Part shown: one piece after another, positions 1 through 6,560 of the stretch | Position numbering within the stretch: the first letter of the stretch is position 1 | Layout of the letters: the number at the start of each line of letters is the position of its first letter | NCBI GenBank assembly: GCA_045660295.1 | Contig: JAZRDN010000039.1 | Coordinates: 1 to 9,079 of the forward strand | Origin: RGIG8775 sp045660295 | GTDB lineage: Bacteria > Bacillota > Clostridia > Oscillospirales > CAG-272 | Direction: 5' to 3' | Length of the DNA stretch: 9,079 bases | Notes under the pieces: generated by a model | What the model saw: only the letters and a program-made list of their open reading frames with translations | Told to the model about the DNA's origin: nothing | Database searches by the model: none | Translations under genes and position numbers: made by a program

Positions 1-56
1 CTCCTTACCGTGCGTAAAATTTTGGAATACCACGGTCTTTAATGTCCATAGGGAGG
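1..56 (+). promoter_or_regulatory. Candidate S6:S18 autoregulatory leader of the rpsF operon (5' end cut)
   Basis: The rpsF leader can fold into a clear hairpin. ACCGTG (7-12) pairs with CACGGT (31-36), and past a bulged C13 the stem continues as GTA (14-16) with TAC (28-30). An outer helix is possible between CTCC (1-4) and GGAG (52-55), which is the rpsF SD region. Many bacteria carry an RNA element upstream of rpsF that is bound by the S6:S18 complex and contains a conserved CCG. The CCG at 8-10, the position just upstream of rpsF and the presence of both protein genes in the operon fit that family. I could not align it to the family model, and the left edge and promoter lie outside the window. 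Confidence 0.5.
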
Positions 57-64
57 TGTAAAAT

Positions 65-439
65 ATGGAAAAGGTACTCAATTCTTATGAAAGCCTCTTC
101 ATCGTTGATCTTTCTAACGGCGAAGAAGCTGCAAAGGCTACTGTTGCTAAGTTCACAGACCTTATCGCTAAGAACGGCGAGATCATCGATATCGCTGATT
201 GGGGCAAGCGCCGTCTTGCTTACGCTATCAACGATATGACTGAGGGTTATTACACAGTAGTTACTTTCAAGTCGGAGCCCTCTTTCCCGGTAGAGCTTGA
301 GCGTCTCTACAACATCGATGAGAACGTTTTGCGTGACATCGTGTTGAAGCTTGATTTCGAGCCTGTCGCAAAGGCTGCTGAAGCAGTTGAAGCAACAGAA
401 GAGCCCGCTGAAGAAGCTACCGAGACAGACGCTGAGTAA
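65..439 (+). CDS. rpsF: 30S ribosomal protein S6
   Basis: S6 binds the central domain of 16S rRNA together with S18. The 124-residue product has the S6 fold from residue 3 to about 100, beginning NSYESLFIVDLS and including the family pattern around ADWGKRRLAYAI (44-55). S6 is usually about 95 residues long. Here a tail of about 24 residues (101-124), almost all Ala, Glu and Thr, is added, as in several bacterial S6 proteins with acidic tails. The start is fixed by GGAGG (52-56) 8 nt upstream of ATG. It is the first gene of the rpsF-ssb-rpsR operon, with ssb starting 20 nt after the stop. Function is certain from sequence and operon context. Confidence 0.97.
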   Translation: MEKVLNSYESLFIVDLSNGEEAAKATVAKFTDLIAKNGEIIDIADWGKRRLAYAINDMTEGYYTVVTFKSEPSFPVELERLYNIDENVLRDIVLKLDFEPVAKAAEAVEATEEPAEEATETDAE

Positions 440-459
440 TTCGGCAGGAGGATTTTAAG

Positions 460-921
460 ATGAGTCTTAATCTTAACAAGGTTGTTTTGGCTGGCAGAGT
501 TACCGCAGACATCGAGCTTAAGCAGACATCGTCGGGCATTTCGGTCGTTTCTTTCTCGATCGCAGTGAACAGACGTTACGTCAGCAAGAGCACGGACGCG
601 GGCAATCAGCCTCAGGCGGATTTCATCAACGTAACAGCTTGGAGAAACACCGCAGAATTCATCTCGAAATATTTCCACAAGGGTTCGCCCATTTGCGTGA
701 CAGGCTCTATTCAGACAAGAACCTGGCAGGATCAGAACGGTCAGAAGCGTTACGCTACCGAGGTCGTTGCTGATGAGGCTATGTTCGTTGAGAGCAAGTC
801 AGAAGGCGGATCGGGATCTTATTCCCCCGAGGCTTACAGCGCTCCTTCATTCTCGTCGGGCACAGGTGAGGCGCCCAAATTTGAAGACGTCAACACAGAC
901 GACAGCTTCCTTCCCTTCTAA
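460..921 (+). CDS. ssb: Single-stranded DNA-binding protein SSB
   Basis: SSB coats single-stranded DNA during replication, recombination and repair, and recruits partner proteins through its C-terminal tip. The 153-residue product has an OB fold over about residues 1-111, starting LNKVVLAGRVTADIEL. It includes VTAWRNTAEF (58-67) and RTWQDQNGQKRYATEV (87-102), which carry Trp61 and Trp89, probable DNA-stacking residues. A flexible Ser/Gly-rich linker of about 35 residues leads to the acidic tip DDSFLPF (147-153), a variant of the usual DDDIPF. AGGAGG (446-451) lies 8 nt before ATG. The placement between rpsF and rpsR is the standard bacterial arrangement and couples SSB supply to ribosomal protein synthesis. 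Confidence 0.97.
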   Translation: MSLNLNKVVLAGRVTADIELKQTSSGISVVSFSIAVNRRYVSKSTDAGNQPQADFINVTAWRNTAEFISKYFHKGSPICVTGSIQTRTWQDQNGQKRYATEVVADEAMFVESKSEGGSGSYSPEAYSAPSFSSGTGEAPKFEDVNTDDSFLPF

Positions 922-971
922 TCGGGAAGCAAGGTCTTCACTCTATTAAATTTTAAGAGGAGGTTCATAAG

Positions 972-1223
972 ATGGATAAGAACGAAAACGTAGCTCGTCA
1001 GGCTCGTCCTATGCGCAAGAGAAAGAAGATTTGCATCTTCTGCGCAGACAAGGTTGATTATATCGATTATAAGGATACCGCTAAGCTCAGAAAGTTCATC
1101 AGCGAACGCGGCAAAATTCTTCCCAGAAGAATTTCGGGAGCTTGCGCAAAGCACCAGCGTGATCTTAATACGGCAATCAAGCGTGCTCGTCAGGTAGCAC
1201 TTTTGCCCTACATCACAGACTAA
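972..1223 (+). CDS. rpsR: 30S ribosomal protein S18, zinc-type
   Basis: S18 partners S6 on 16S rRNA. The 83-residue product is full length for the family. It has a basic N-terminal segment (RPMRKRKK, 12-19), the core KLRKFISERGKILPRRISG (38-56) and AKHQRDLNTAIKRAR (59-73). Cys21 and Cys24 (CIFC) with Cys58 and His61 (CAKH) form the putative zinc-binding set that separates the zinc-containing S18 paralogue from zinc-free forms. The SD GAGGAGG (957-963) is 8 nt before ATG. The 50-nt gap after ssb holds only this SD and a short imperfect inverted repeat. It is the last gene of the operon, followed at once by a strong terminator. Confidence 0.97.
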   Translation: MDKNENVARQARPMRKRKKICIFCADKVDYIDYKDTAKLRKFISERGKILPRRISGACAKHQRDLNTAIKRARQVALLPYITD

Positions 1224-1232
1224 AATCAATCG

Positions 1233-1262
1233 CAAAGGGGCAGTTATGCCCCTTTGTTTTTT
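1233..1262 (+). terminator. Intrinsic terminator of the rpsF-ssb-rpsR operon
   Basis: A perfect 10-bp stem, CAAAGGGGCA (1233-1242) with TGCCCCTTTG (1247-1256), closes a GTTA tetraloop and is followed by six T residues (1257-1262). It starts 10 nt after the rpsR stop. Confidence 0.95.
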
Positions 1263-1281
1263 ACATTACAAGAGGTAACAA

Positions 1282-2256
1282 ATGATCTGGTTATACGTAA
1301 TTATTGCCGTTGTCGCGCTTGCGCTTATTACGCTTATCGGCGCATCCTTCTATCTTTTCAAGTACGCTATAGCAAGAAGCGACAAGGTTACAATGGAATC
1401 CCTGATACAGAGAATGAAAGACAGATATAAGGACGACCCTGTAAAATCTCAATGGGGATACATGATCGAGGAGGGGTACAACAAATTCCTCAAACAACCC
1501 GTGGAGGAGGTATTTACCACTAACCGAGAGGGCTTGAGGCTTCGCGGATATCTCCTTGAATGTGAGGGCGCGACAAAGACGGTGATTTTTGTACACGGCT
1601 GGCGCAGTATTCCGCTTTTTGACTTCAGCTGCATTTGGAAATACTATCAAAGCCACAAATTCAACGTCCTTTTTATCGAGCACCGCGCCCACAGAGACAG
1701 CGAGGGAAAATATCTTTATTTCGGAGTAAAAGAGCGTTTTGACGTTATAGACTGGACTAACTGGGTAAACGAGCGCTACGGAAGCGACAAAAAAATATTC
1801 TTAAGCGGCATATCCATGGGAAGCGCCACGGTAATGATGGCTGTGGGAACAGAAGGTCTGCCCGAGAACGTAGTTGGCGCAAGCTGTGACTGCGGATACA
1901 CAAGCGCGGCAGATATTTTCCGCCACGTGCTCAAAACAGGATTTCATCTTCCCGCCTTCCCTATTCTCAACGTTGCGGGGATTATCTCAAAGCTTTTCGC
2001 CAAATTCGATTTTTATGAGTTTACATCAACCGAGGGAGTAAAGAACGCCAAGATCCCATTGGTTTTCATTCACGGCACGGCAGACGATTTTGTGCCTGTG
2101 GAGCATACATACATAAACATGAAAGCCTGCCCTACCGAGCACATTGATATCATCGTCGAGGGCGCGGAGCACGGTTTGAGCTATTTTACCGACCCCAAAG
2201 CTGTAACCGATGGGCTTGAAAAGGTGCTCAAAAAGGTTTTTGATGATTTTGAATAA
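1282..2256 (+). CDS. Membrane-anchored alpha/beta hydrolase (serine hydrolase, YfhR/BEM46-like group)
   Basis: This 324-residue protein is an alpha/beta-hydrolase. The oxyanion motif VHGWRS is at 104-109, and HRAHRDSEGKY (134-144) matches the family's R-x-H-G-x-S-x-G strand-turn. The nucleophile is Ser178 in GISMG (176-180). The likely acid is Asp268 in HGTADDFVP (264-272), and the likely base is His297 in GAEHG (294-298), so the triad looks complete. One N-terminal hydrophobic helix spans about 3-26. It has no basic residue before it and Lys27, Arg32 and Lys35 after it, which favours an uncleaved anchor with the catalytic domain in the cytosol. The substrate cannot be read from sequence; esterase or peptidase-like acyl hydrolysis is likely. 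AGAGG (1271-1275) precedes ATG. The gene lies directly behind the ribosomal operon terminator, and no promoter of its own is visible in the short gap. Confidence 0.88.
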   Translation: MIWLYVIIAVVALALITLIGASFYLFKYAIARSDKVTMESLIQRMKDRYKDDPVKSQWGYMIEEGYNKFLKQPVEEVFTTNREGLRLRGYLLECEGATKTVIFVHGWRSIPLFDFSCIWKYYQSHKFNVLFIEHRAHRDSEGKYLYFGVKERFDVIDWTNWVNERYGSDKKIFLSGISMGSATVMMAVGTEGLPENVVGASCDCGYTSAADIFRHVLKTGFHLPAFPILNVAGIISKLFAKFDFYEFTSTEGVKNAKIPLVFIHGTADDFVPVEHTYINMKACPTEHIDIIVEGAEHGLSYFTDPKAVTDGLEKVLKKVFDDFE

Positions 2257-2259
2257 ATT

Positions 2260-2289
2260 AAAGAGCGATCTTATTGATCGCTCTTTTTT
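2260..2289 (+). terminator. Terminator between convergent genes (hydrolase and minus-strand hypothetical)
   Basis: An 11-bp perfect stem, AAAGAGCGATC (2260-2270) with GATCGCTCTTT (2276-2286), closes loop TTATT. The T run at 2284-2289 serves the hydrolase. On the minus strand the same hairpin ends in TTTAATTTATT, so it may also stop the converging transcript less efficiently. Confidence 0.9.
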
Positions 2290-2298
2290 ATTATATAC

Positions 2299-2961
2299 CT
2301 AACCGTAATACTCACCTATTATTTCAAGATATTCTTTGGGGATTTTATAAGCATCATATGTAAAAGGCTCGGGATAAACCGCCTTGTCGCCGTATGTTCG
2401 GATGCAAAAGACAAAATCATCGTCAATCCGCCCCATATATCCCGCAAATTTCGTTCCCACGGGACAATCACCATAGGACAGATACACTTCTTTCATATTT
2501 ACAGATATAATTCTGTCGGTTTGGAATGTAAAATCTATTTTAAAATTTTCCGTAACATAACCAACCGCACGGCAAAAATCCTCATCGTTTATTTTCTTGC
2601 CGTCCCAAAAAACAGAACCGATTACGTCCTTTTCGAGAGGAATATAATCGGCGCGCACGCAAAGCCGCGAATCCAAAAAAGACGAAAGCACGATAAAATT
2701 ATGCTCACTGTCTCCCTCAATCCCCAACAACAAATATCCGTCATCTGTTTTGGCAAGCGCCTGAGTAGTACCCTCATACTCGCCATTACAATACACATAT
2801 TCCACTCCGTTCCACACAACCCCGTTGCCATTTCGTATCGCAGAGGATTTTAAAAAAACCGCGCCTCCGTTAAACAAGCCTATGATCACACACAAAACCA
2901 ACGTGACACAGATAGCAACGAAAAGCCCTATTCTGATCTTATCAATCATTTTTTCACTCAT
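2299..2961 (-). CDS. Unrecognised membrane-anchored protein, 220 aa
   Basis: I do not recognise a family. The 220-residue protein has a short basic N-terminus (Lys4, Lys8, Arg10), one strong hydrophobic helix (about 11-30), then a domain of about 185 residues without further membrane segments. The basic residues before the helix put the N-terminus inside and the domain outside. There is no lipobox at a proper position: Cys18 and Cys24 lie within the helix. The domain is rich in aromatic and acidic residues with alternating hydrophobics (for example WNGVEYVYC, 50-58), suggesting mostly beta structure. Cysteines at 58, 101, 130, 166 and 186 could make disulfides. The start follows a weak AAAGG six nt upstream, so Met5 is an alternative. 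It lies 54 nt past recX on the same strand behind a hairpin, so it is probably a separate unit. Confidence 0.72.
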   Translation of the reverse strand: MSEKMIDKIRIGLFVAICVTLVLCVIIGLFNGGAVFLKSSAIRNGNGVVWNGVEYVYCNGEYEGTTQALAKTDDGYLLLGIEGDSEHNFIVLSSFLDSRLCVRADYIPLEKDVIGSVFWDGKKINDEDFCRAVGYVTENFKIDFTFQTDRIISVNMKEVYLSYGDCPVGTKFAGYMGRIDDDFVFCIRTYGDKAVYPEPFTYDAYKIPKEYLEIIGEYYG

Positions 2962-2976
2962 ATAAAACCTTTATAA

Positions 2977-3006
2977 ATACCCCTGCAAATTTAACCGCAG
3001 GGGTGT
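2977..3006 (-). terminator. Probable terminator after recX
   Basis: CCCCTGC (2980-2986) pairs with GCAGGGG (2997-3003), extended by A2979-T3004 and two weaker pairs, around a 10-nt AT-rich loop. Read on the minus strand it begins 8 nt beyond the recX stop and is followed by TATTTATAA, a short imperfect U tract. Termination may be leaky, letting some transcript reach the next gene. Confidence 0.6.
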
Positions 3007-3014
3007 ATTGGATA

Positions 3015-3668
3015 TTATAGCTCCCCCGGAAGGCGGTAATACTCGATTATTTTAGCGGCGGCTTTTATCTCGTTCATCGAAAATCCGTGGCGAATAAGCG
3101 CCGAAATAACCTTTTTTCGCTCCGCCTCGTCCTTGGGCAGGGTCTTATATTTGGCGCGGACGCACTTTACGCAAACGTCAACGAAATCCAAGGTGTCCAT
3201 ATACTCCTTCGCCGCCTTTATGGCGTCTGAGTCATAGCCCTTTTCATGCAGGTGCATAAGTATTCTGCGGCTGCCCCACAGCTTACGCACGCAAACGTCA
3301 ACCTCGCGCGAGGCATCCTCGTCCTCGTCGATATATCCGTTATTTTTCATGTATTCGGCGATATCACGGCAGACCTCGGGTCTGAAGCCGCGGTGGCGCA
3401 GCTTGTCGGCAAGCACCTTTGTGGAATTTCTGCCGTAAGCGATTATATCAAAGGCTCTTTTAAGCGCCCTGTAACGCTCGTCGGCATCGATTATCTCGGA
3501 AACGTCCTCACGCGTTATCTCGCCCTCGGATATACCAAAGCTCTCGAAGATAGTGCGCGGCAGCTTAAATTGCCGCCTGTCCGACTGCTCACCTTCTCTG
3601 AGCTCTATCTGCACCTCTACCTCTTTGCCCTCGTTAAGCACGAGAACACTCAAAAGTTTAATTGTCAT
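3015..3668 (-). CDS. recX: Regulatory protein RecX
   Basis: RecX binds the RecA filament and modulates (usually inhibits) strand exchange. I place the start at the ATG at 3668, giving 217 residues, because GGGTGA lies 8 nt upstream and because a longer reading would merely translate the Asp-rich recA tail in another frame. An N-terminal segment of about 45 residues, predicted beta strands, precedes three-helix RecX repeats. The first contains RAFDIIAYGRNSTKVLADKL (71-90) and the second contains GYIDEDEDASREVDVCVRKL (111-130) with GSRRILMHLHEKG (132-144). The last contains KKVISALIRHGFSMNEIKAA (185-204). The ORF overlaps the end of recA by 11 nt, implying co-transcription and probably translational coupling. 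Confidence 0.92.
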   Translation of the reverse strand: MTIKLLSVLVLNEGKEVEVQIELREGEQSDRRQFKLPRTIFESFGISEGEITREDVSEIIDADERYRALKRAFDIIAYGRNSTKVLADKLRHRGFRPEVCRDIAEYMKNNGYIDEDEDASREVDVCVRKLWGSRRILMHLHEKGYDSDAIKAAKEYMDTLDFVDVCVKCVRAKYKTLPKDEAERKKVISALIRHGFSMNEIKAAAKIIEYYRLPGEL

Positions 3669-4788
3669 CGCCGTCGTCACCCAGTGTGCGGATATCGAAA
3701 TCGTCACCGTCATCACCGTCATCGTCAAGATCAAACTCATCGTCGCCAAGGTCTATCTGCTCGCTCATCGAGCGAATCTTAGCGTCTATCTCGTCAAACA
3801 TAGCGGGATTGCCCTCAATAATCTTTCTGACGTTCTCCTTACCCTGGCAAAGACGCTCGCCGTTATAAGAGAACCAAGAACCGCTTTTCTGGATAATATC
3901 AAGCGCGATACCGATGTCTACCACCTCGCCCGCGCGGGATATTCCCTTTCCGTAAAGTATATCGAACTCTGCCACCTTAAAGGGCGGAGCAACCTTGTTC
4001 TTAACTATCTTACACTTAACTCTGTTACCGTAGATATCGTTACCGTTCTTAAGCTGCTCTGTCTTTCTCACGTCAATTCTGACAGAGGCGTAGAACTTAA
4101 GCGCGCGACCGCCGGTGGTGGTCTCGGGGTTTCCGTAGATAACGCCCACCTTTTCACGGAGCTGGTTGATAAAGATAACCACAGCGTTGGTCTTTGAAAT
4201 GACCGCGGAGAGCTTACGCATAGCCTGCGACATAAGTCTTGCCTGCGCGCCCACCTGAGACGAGCCCATGTCCCCCTCTATCTCGGTTCTGGGAACGAGC
4301 GCGGCAACCGAGTCGATTACCACCACGTCGATAGCGCCCGAGCGCACGAGAGCCTCGGTAATTTCAAGCGCGTCCTCACCGCAATCGGGCTGAGAAACGA
4401 GAAGATTGTCAATATCGACACCGATAGCCTTTGCGTAAACGGGGTCGAGCGCGTGCTCGGCGTCGATAAACGCCGCCTCGCCGCCAAGCTTTTGCACCTC
4501 GGCAACGATATGAAGCGCAACCGTGGTCTTACCCGAGGATTCGGGACCGAAGATCTCTATAATACGTCCTCTGGGAACGCCGCCGATACCCAGCGCCATA
4601 TCAAGGGCTATAGAGCCCGTATGCACTGCCTGAACAGCCATATGGGTGTTCTCACCCAGCTTCATTATAGTTCCCTCGCCGTAGTTGCGCTCAAGCTGAG
4701 CGATGGCGGTATTTAACGCCTTGAGCTTTTCTTCCTTGCTCTCGCTTACCACTACTGTCTTTTGAGCCTTCTTTTTTGCACTTGCCAT
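3658..4788 (-). CDS. recA: Recombinase RecA
   Basis: RecA forms ATP-dependent filaments on single-stranded DNA, catalyses homologous pairing and triggers LexA self-cleavage. With the ATG at 4788 it is 376 residues long. Walker A is GPESSGKTT (81-89), the catalytic Glu is Glu111 in DAEHALD, and Walker B is VVVIDS (155-160). Loop L1 lies at 170-189 (EGDMGSSQVGAQARLMSQA) and L2 at about 206-234, including GNPETTTGGRALKFYAS. The C-terminus from about 347 is an Asp/Gly-rich acidic tail encoded by GAY-rich near-repetitive DNA, longer than in many RecA proteins. An upstream in-frame GTG (4821) would add 11 residues but lacks an SD and would leave almost no leader; ATG 4788 has AAAGGA upstream and the usual lysine-rich N-terminus. 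Confidence 0.97.
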   Translation of the reverse strand: MASAKKKAQKTVVVSESKEEKLKALNTAIAQLERNYGEGTIMKLGENTHMAVQAVHTGSIALDMALGIGGVPRGRIIEIFGPESSGKTTVALHIVAEVQKLGGEAAFIDAEHALDPVYAKAIGVDIDNLLVSQPDCGEDALEITEALVRSGAIDVVVIDSVAALVPRTEIEGDMGSSQVGAQARLMSQAMRKLSAVISKTNAVVIFINQLREKVGVIYGNPETTTGGRALKFYASVRIDVRKTEQLKNGNDIYGNRVKCKIVKNKVAPPFKVAEFDILYGKGISRAGEVVDIGIALDIIQKSGSWFSYNGERLCQGKENVRKIIEGNPAMFDEIDAKIRSMSEQIDLGDDEFDLDDDGDDGDDFDIRTLGDDGDDN

Positions 4789-4832
4789 TTTATTCCGAAT
4801 CCTTTCTGTGGAAATTTTCACTTTACGATGTC

Positions 4833-4861
4833 ATTATACACTTTCCCACGCCGTTTGTCAA
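4833..4861 (-). promoter_or_regulatory. recA promoter (sigma-A consensus)
   Basis: On the minus strand TTGACA (4856-4861) and TATAAT (4833-4838) are separated by exactly 17 bp, a perfect housekeeping match. The transcript would start near 4826, about 38 nt before the recA ATG. No GAAC-N4-GTTC type LexA box is visible around it. Confidence 0.93.
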
Positions 4862-4915
4862 TAGGTTTTCGGAAATATTTTTCCTAAAAAAGAAAAATTT
4901 CGACTTCTTTACACC

Positions 4916-4930
4916 TTTTACGCCGTAAAA
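4916..4930. repeat. 15-bp perfect palindrome upstream of recA promoter
   Basis: TTTTACG (4916-4922) and CGTAAAA (4924-4930) form a perfect inverted repeat around one C, about 55 bp upstream of the recA -35. It has no T run suited to termination on either strand. It could be an operator; no regulator is identified. Confidence 0.4.
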
Positions 4931-5014
4931 TGCGTTTTATTTTTCCTCGCAGAGAGTTATTCACCCAAAATCGGTCGTTTTTCCAATTTTGGAATTATAA
5001 TATGTGCCGCCAAC

Positions 5015-5052
5015 AAAAAAACAGCGGAGTTGATTCCAAACAACTCCGCTGT
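5015..5052 (-). terminator. Intrinsic terminator of the CorC/HlyC-type gene
   Basis: A 12-bp perfect stem (ACAGCGGAGTTG 5021-5032 with CAACTCCGCTGT 5041-5052) closes an 8-nt loop. On the minus strand it is followed by seven T residues (plus-strand A run 5015-5021). It begins 3 nt after the stop codon and separates this gene from recA. Confidence 0.95.
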
Positions 5053-5055
5053 TTT

Positions 5056-6411
5056 TTATTCTTCATCTTCCTCGTGCTCGATAACCGAGACGATTGCTTT
5101 TTCTATCTTGTTGGCGTTTATTTCCGACACCTCAATATGCAAAACGTCGGTGTTTATCTCAAATTCACTTCCGTCATCGGGAATTGAACCAACGCCCGCA
5201 AGCACGTAGCCGTTGAAATTAACGTAGTCGTCAACGGGAAGCTTTACGTCAAGCTCCTCCTCAAGGTCGGAAAGAGAGACTGTGCCAAGCACCTTCCAGT
5301 GGGTGTCGTCCAGCTTTTCGATTTCACGTTCCTCGATAACACCGTCGGCTTCCTCAAGCTCGCCCACGATCTGCTCAAGCAGGTCGTTCATTGTGACTAT
5401 ACCGAAAACTCCGCCGTACTCGTCAACAACCACCGCAAAATGGAAGCGGTTCTGCTTCATCTTCTTGAAAAGCAGGTCGGCGTTCATGCTCTGGGGCACG
5501 AAGAATGGCGGTCTGATAGCGTTCTTCTTTATGTTTTCAAGCGACTTGTCACTAAGCGCGAAATAGTCCTTAATATCCAATATTCCTATCACGTCGTCAA
5601 CACTTTCTCCGCACACGGGATATAGCGTGTGCCCCGTTTCGTGAATAGTCTTTTCCCACTCATCGGCGCTATCCTCTGTCCAGAGTACGGTTACGTCGGT
5701 TCGGTGTGTGCAGAACTCCATAACGGTTATGGTATCAAACTCGAATATGTTCTGGATTATCTCTTTTTCCTCGGTGTCGATAACTCCGTTTTTGTTACCG
5801 ATATCGACAAGCTGTTTGATATCTTCGGCGCTTACCTCATCGTCCTTCTTATCCGCGCTGACCACTCCGCGAAGCACCAGTTTGGATATTGCCTTATGGA
5901 GCTTTACCAATAGATTGAAGAAGCCCGCGGTCACGAATATCAGCCCGTAGAGCGACATAGCCATTTTTTCGGCATTCTGAGACGCAAGGCGCTTAGGAAT
6001 AAAATATCCGAAAAAGGCAACGAACACCAGCAAAGCAAAGGCAATAATCACTATTGATACCCAGTTTACAAGCTGCCATTTTATGTCGTTATTCATGATG
6101 CTCTGATACGGAAAGCTATCAGAAAAAGTGTTCCAAAGCCACAGGGAAAGCCTTGTCATGAAATGGTAGACCGCGAAGCCCGCCGACAAAAATCCTGTAA
6201 GCATCGAAGCCGCGCGAAGCGCCGCGGTGGTTTCCGAGGCTCTTTCGTTGAGAGCCTTAAGGCGTTCCTCCGCCTTGCCGCTGTTTTCGTTTTCCGACAG
6301 CTCCTCAAGCTTTTTTTCGTTGAGCGAGAGCATTGCCGACTCTCCGCAAGCGAACAAAGTAAAAAAGACTAAAAAAATTATCTGCAACACAAAATATCCT
6401 AAAAGTTCCAA
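5056..6411 (-). CDS. CorC/HlyC family protein (CNNM/DUF21 transmembrane domain, CBS pair, CorC_HlyC domain)
   Basis: The family is implicated in magnesium or other divalent cation efflux and resistance; the old name hemolysin is misleading. The 451-residue protein has a DUF21 membrane domain (about 1-180) with hydrophobic segments near 4-22, 67-84, 115-138 and 150-172. It includes FGYFIPKRLAS (134-144), the counterpart of the family's GE-x-x-PK motif. A linker follows, with EDIKQLVDIG and GVIDTEEKEIIQNIFEFD (209-226). Next come two CBS motifs (about 228-285 and 300-350, the second containing AVVVDEYGGVFGIVTMNDLL), which sense nucleotides in homologues, and a CorC_HlyC domain (about 365-445). 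The start is TTG, fixed by AAGGAG (6420-6425) 8 nt upstream; no ATG serves better. Transcription comes from a promoter about 215 nt upstream, leaving a long structured leader that can bury this SD. Confidence 0.93.
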   Translation of the reverse strand: MELLGYFVLQIIFLVFFTLFACGESAMLSLNEKKLEELSENENSGKAEERLKALNERASETTAALRAASMLTGFLSAGFAVYHFMTRLSLWLWNTFSDSFPYQSIMNNDIKWQLVNWVSIVIIAFALLVFVAFFGYFIPKRLASQNAEKMAMSLYGLIFVTAGFFNLLVKLHKAISKLVLRGVVSADKKDDEVSAEDIKQLVDIGNKNGVIDTEEKEIIQNIFEFDTITVMEFCTHRTDVTVLWTEDSADEWEKTIHETGHTLYPVCGESVDDVIGILDIKDYFALSDKSLENIKKNAIRPPFFVPQSMNADLLFKKMKQNRFHFAVVVDEYGGVFGIVTMNDLLEQIVGELEEADGVIEEREIEKLDDTHWKVLGTVSLSDLEEELDVKLPVDDYVNFNGYVLAGVGSIPDDGSEFEINTDVLHIEVSEINANKIEKAIVSVIEHEEDEE

Positions 6412-6417
6412 AATAAA

Positions 6418-6560
6418 TTCTCCTTAATAATTATAAAATGAATGTTCCATACTCGCCAAAATCAAGTGCGAAGTGTAAAAAAGCACAAAAAGACATGCCC
6501 GCGGGAAAGAAGCCTACGCAGGTATGCCTTGTACTCGGAATATTCATTTATCATAGAGAA
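6418..6560 (-). promoter_or_regulatory. Structured 5' leader of the CorC/HlyC-type gene, candidate cis-regulatory RNA
   Basis: On the minus-strand RNA, 6548-6560 pairs with 6418-6430, which holds the gene's SD AAGGAG: 12 of 13 positions pair (two are G-U) with one A-A mismatch. The helix continues inward with 6537-6547 against 6438-6448 (one A-C mismatch) after a 7-nt bulge at 6431-6437. Inside is an 88-nt core. It holds a second hairpin (6517-6528 with 6492-6503, 11 of 12 pairs including two G-U) and a weak four-pair hairpin (6483-6486 with 6466-6469). This geometry, a closing stem that sequesters the SD around a branched core, is typical of translational riboswitches and other leader switches. 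I do not recognise the class. The fold was drawn by eye with no energy calculation. Confidence 0.5.

Noticed and set aside
905..930. Inverted repeat GCTTCC/GGAAGC across the ssb stop codon as a terminator
   Set aside because: No T run follows, the stem is short, and rpsR downstream belongs to the same operon.
3014..3042. TATAAT (3014-3019, minus strand) at the recX stop as a promoter for the 220-aa gene
   Set aside because: No acceptable -35 at 16-18 bp; left unannotated, though an activated promoter there cannot be excluded.
3669..3749. 27-residue N-terminal extension of RecX
   Set aside because: It only translates the repetitive recA tail out of frame, lacks an SD, and the ATG at 3668 has GGGTGA 8 nt upstream.
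3246..4197. Long plus-strand ORFs opposite recX/recA
   Set aside because: They are antisense shadows of conserved genes, with no SD and no family features.
4789..4821. GTG start giving RecA 11 extra residues
   Set aside because: No SD before it and it would lie about 5 nt from the predicted transcript start; the ATG at 4788 gives the usual N-terminus.
4981..4994. Palindrome TTCCAATTTTGGAA between recA and the CorC gene terminator
   Set aside because: Short, AT-rich and without a neighbouring promoter or T run; probably chance.
6436..6549. Plus-strand small RNA (6S-like) in the corC leader region
   Set aside because: The same inverted repeats fold on the plus strand too, but no plus-strand promoter with a usable -35 precedes it, whereas a good minus-strand promoter reads through it; the 6S central bubble pattern was not recognisable.
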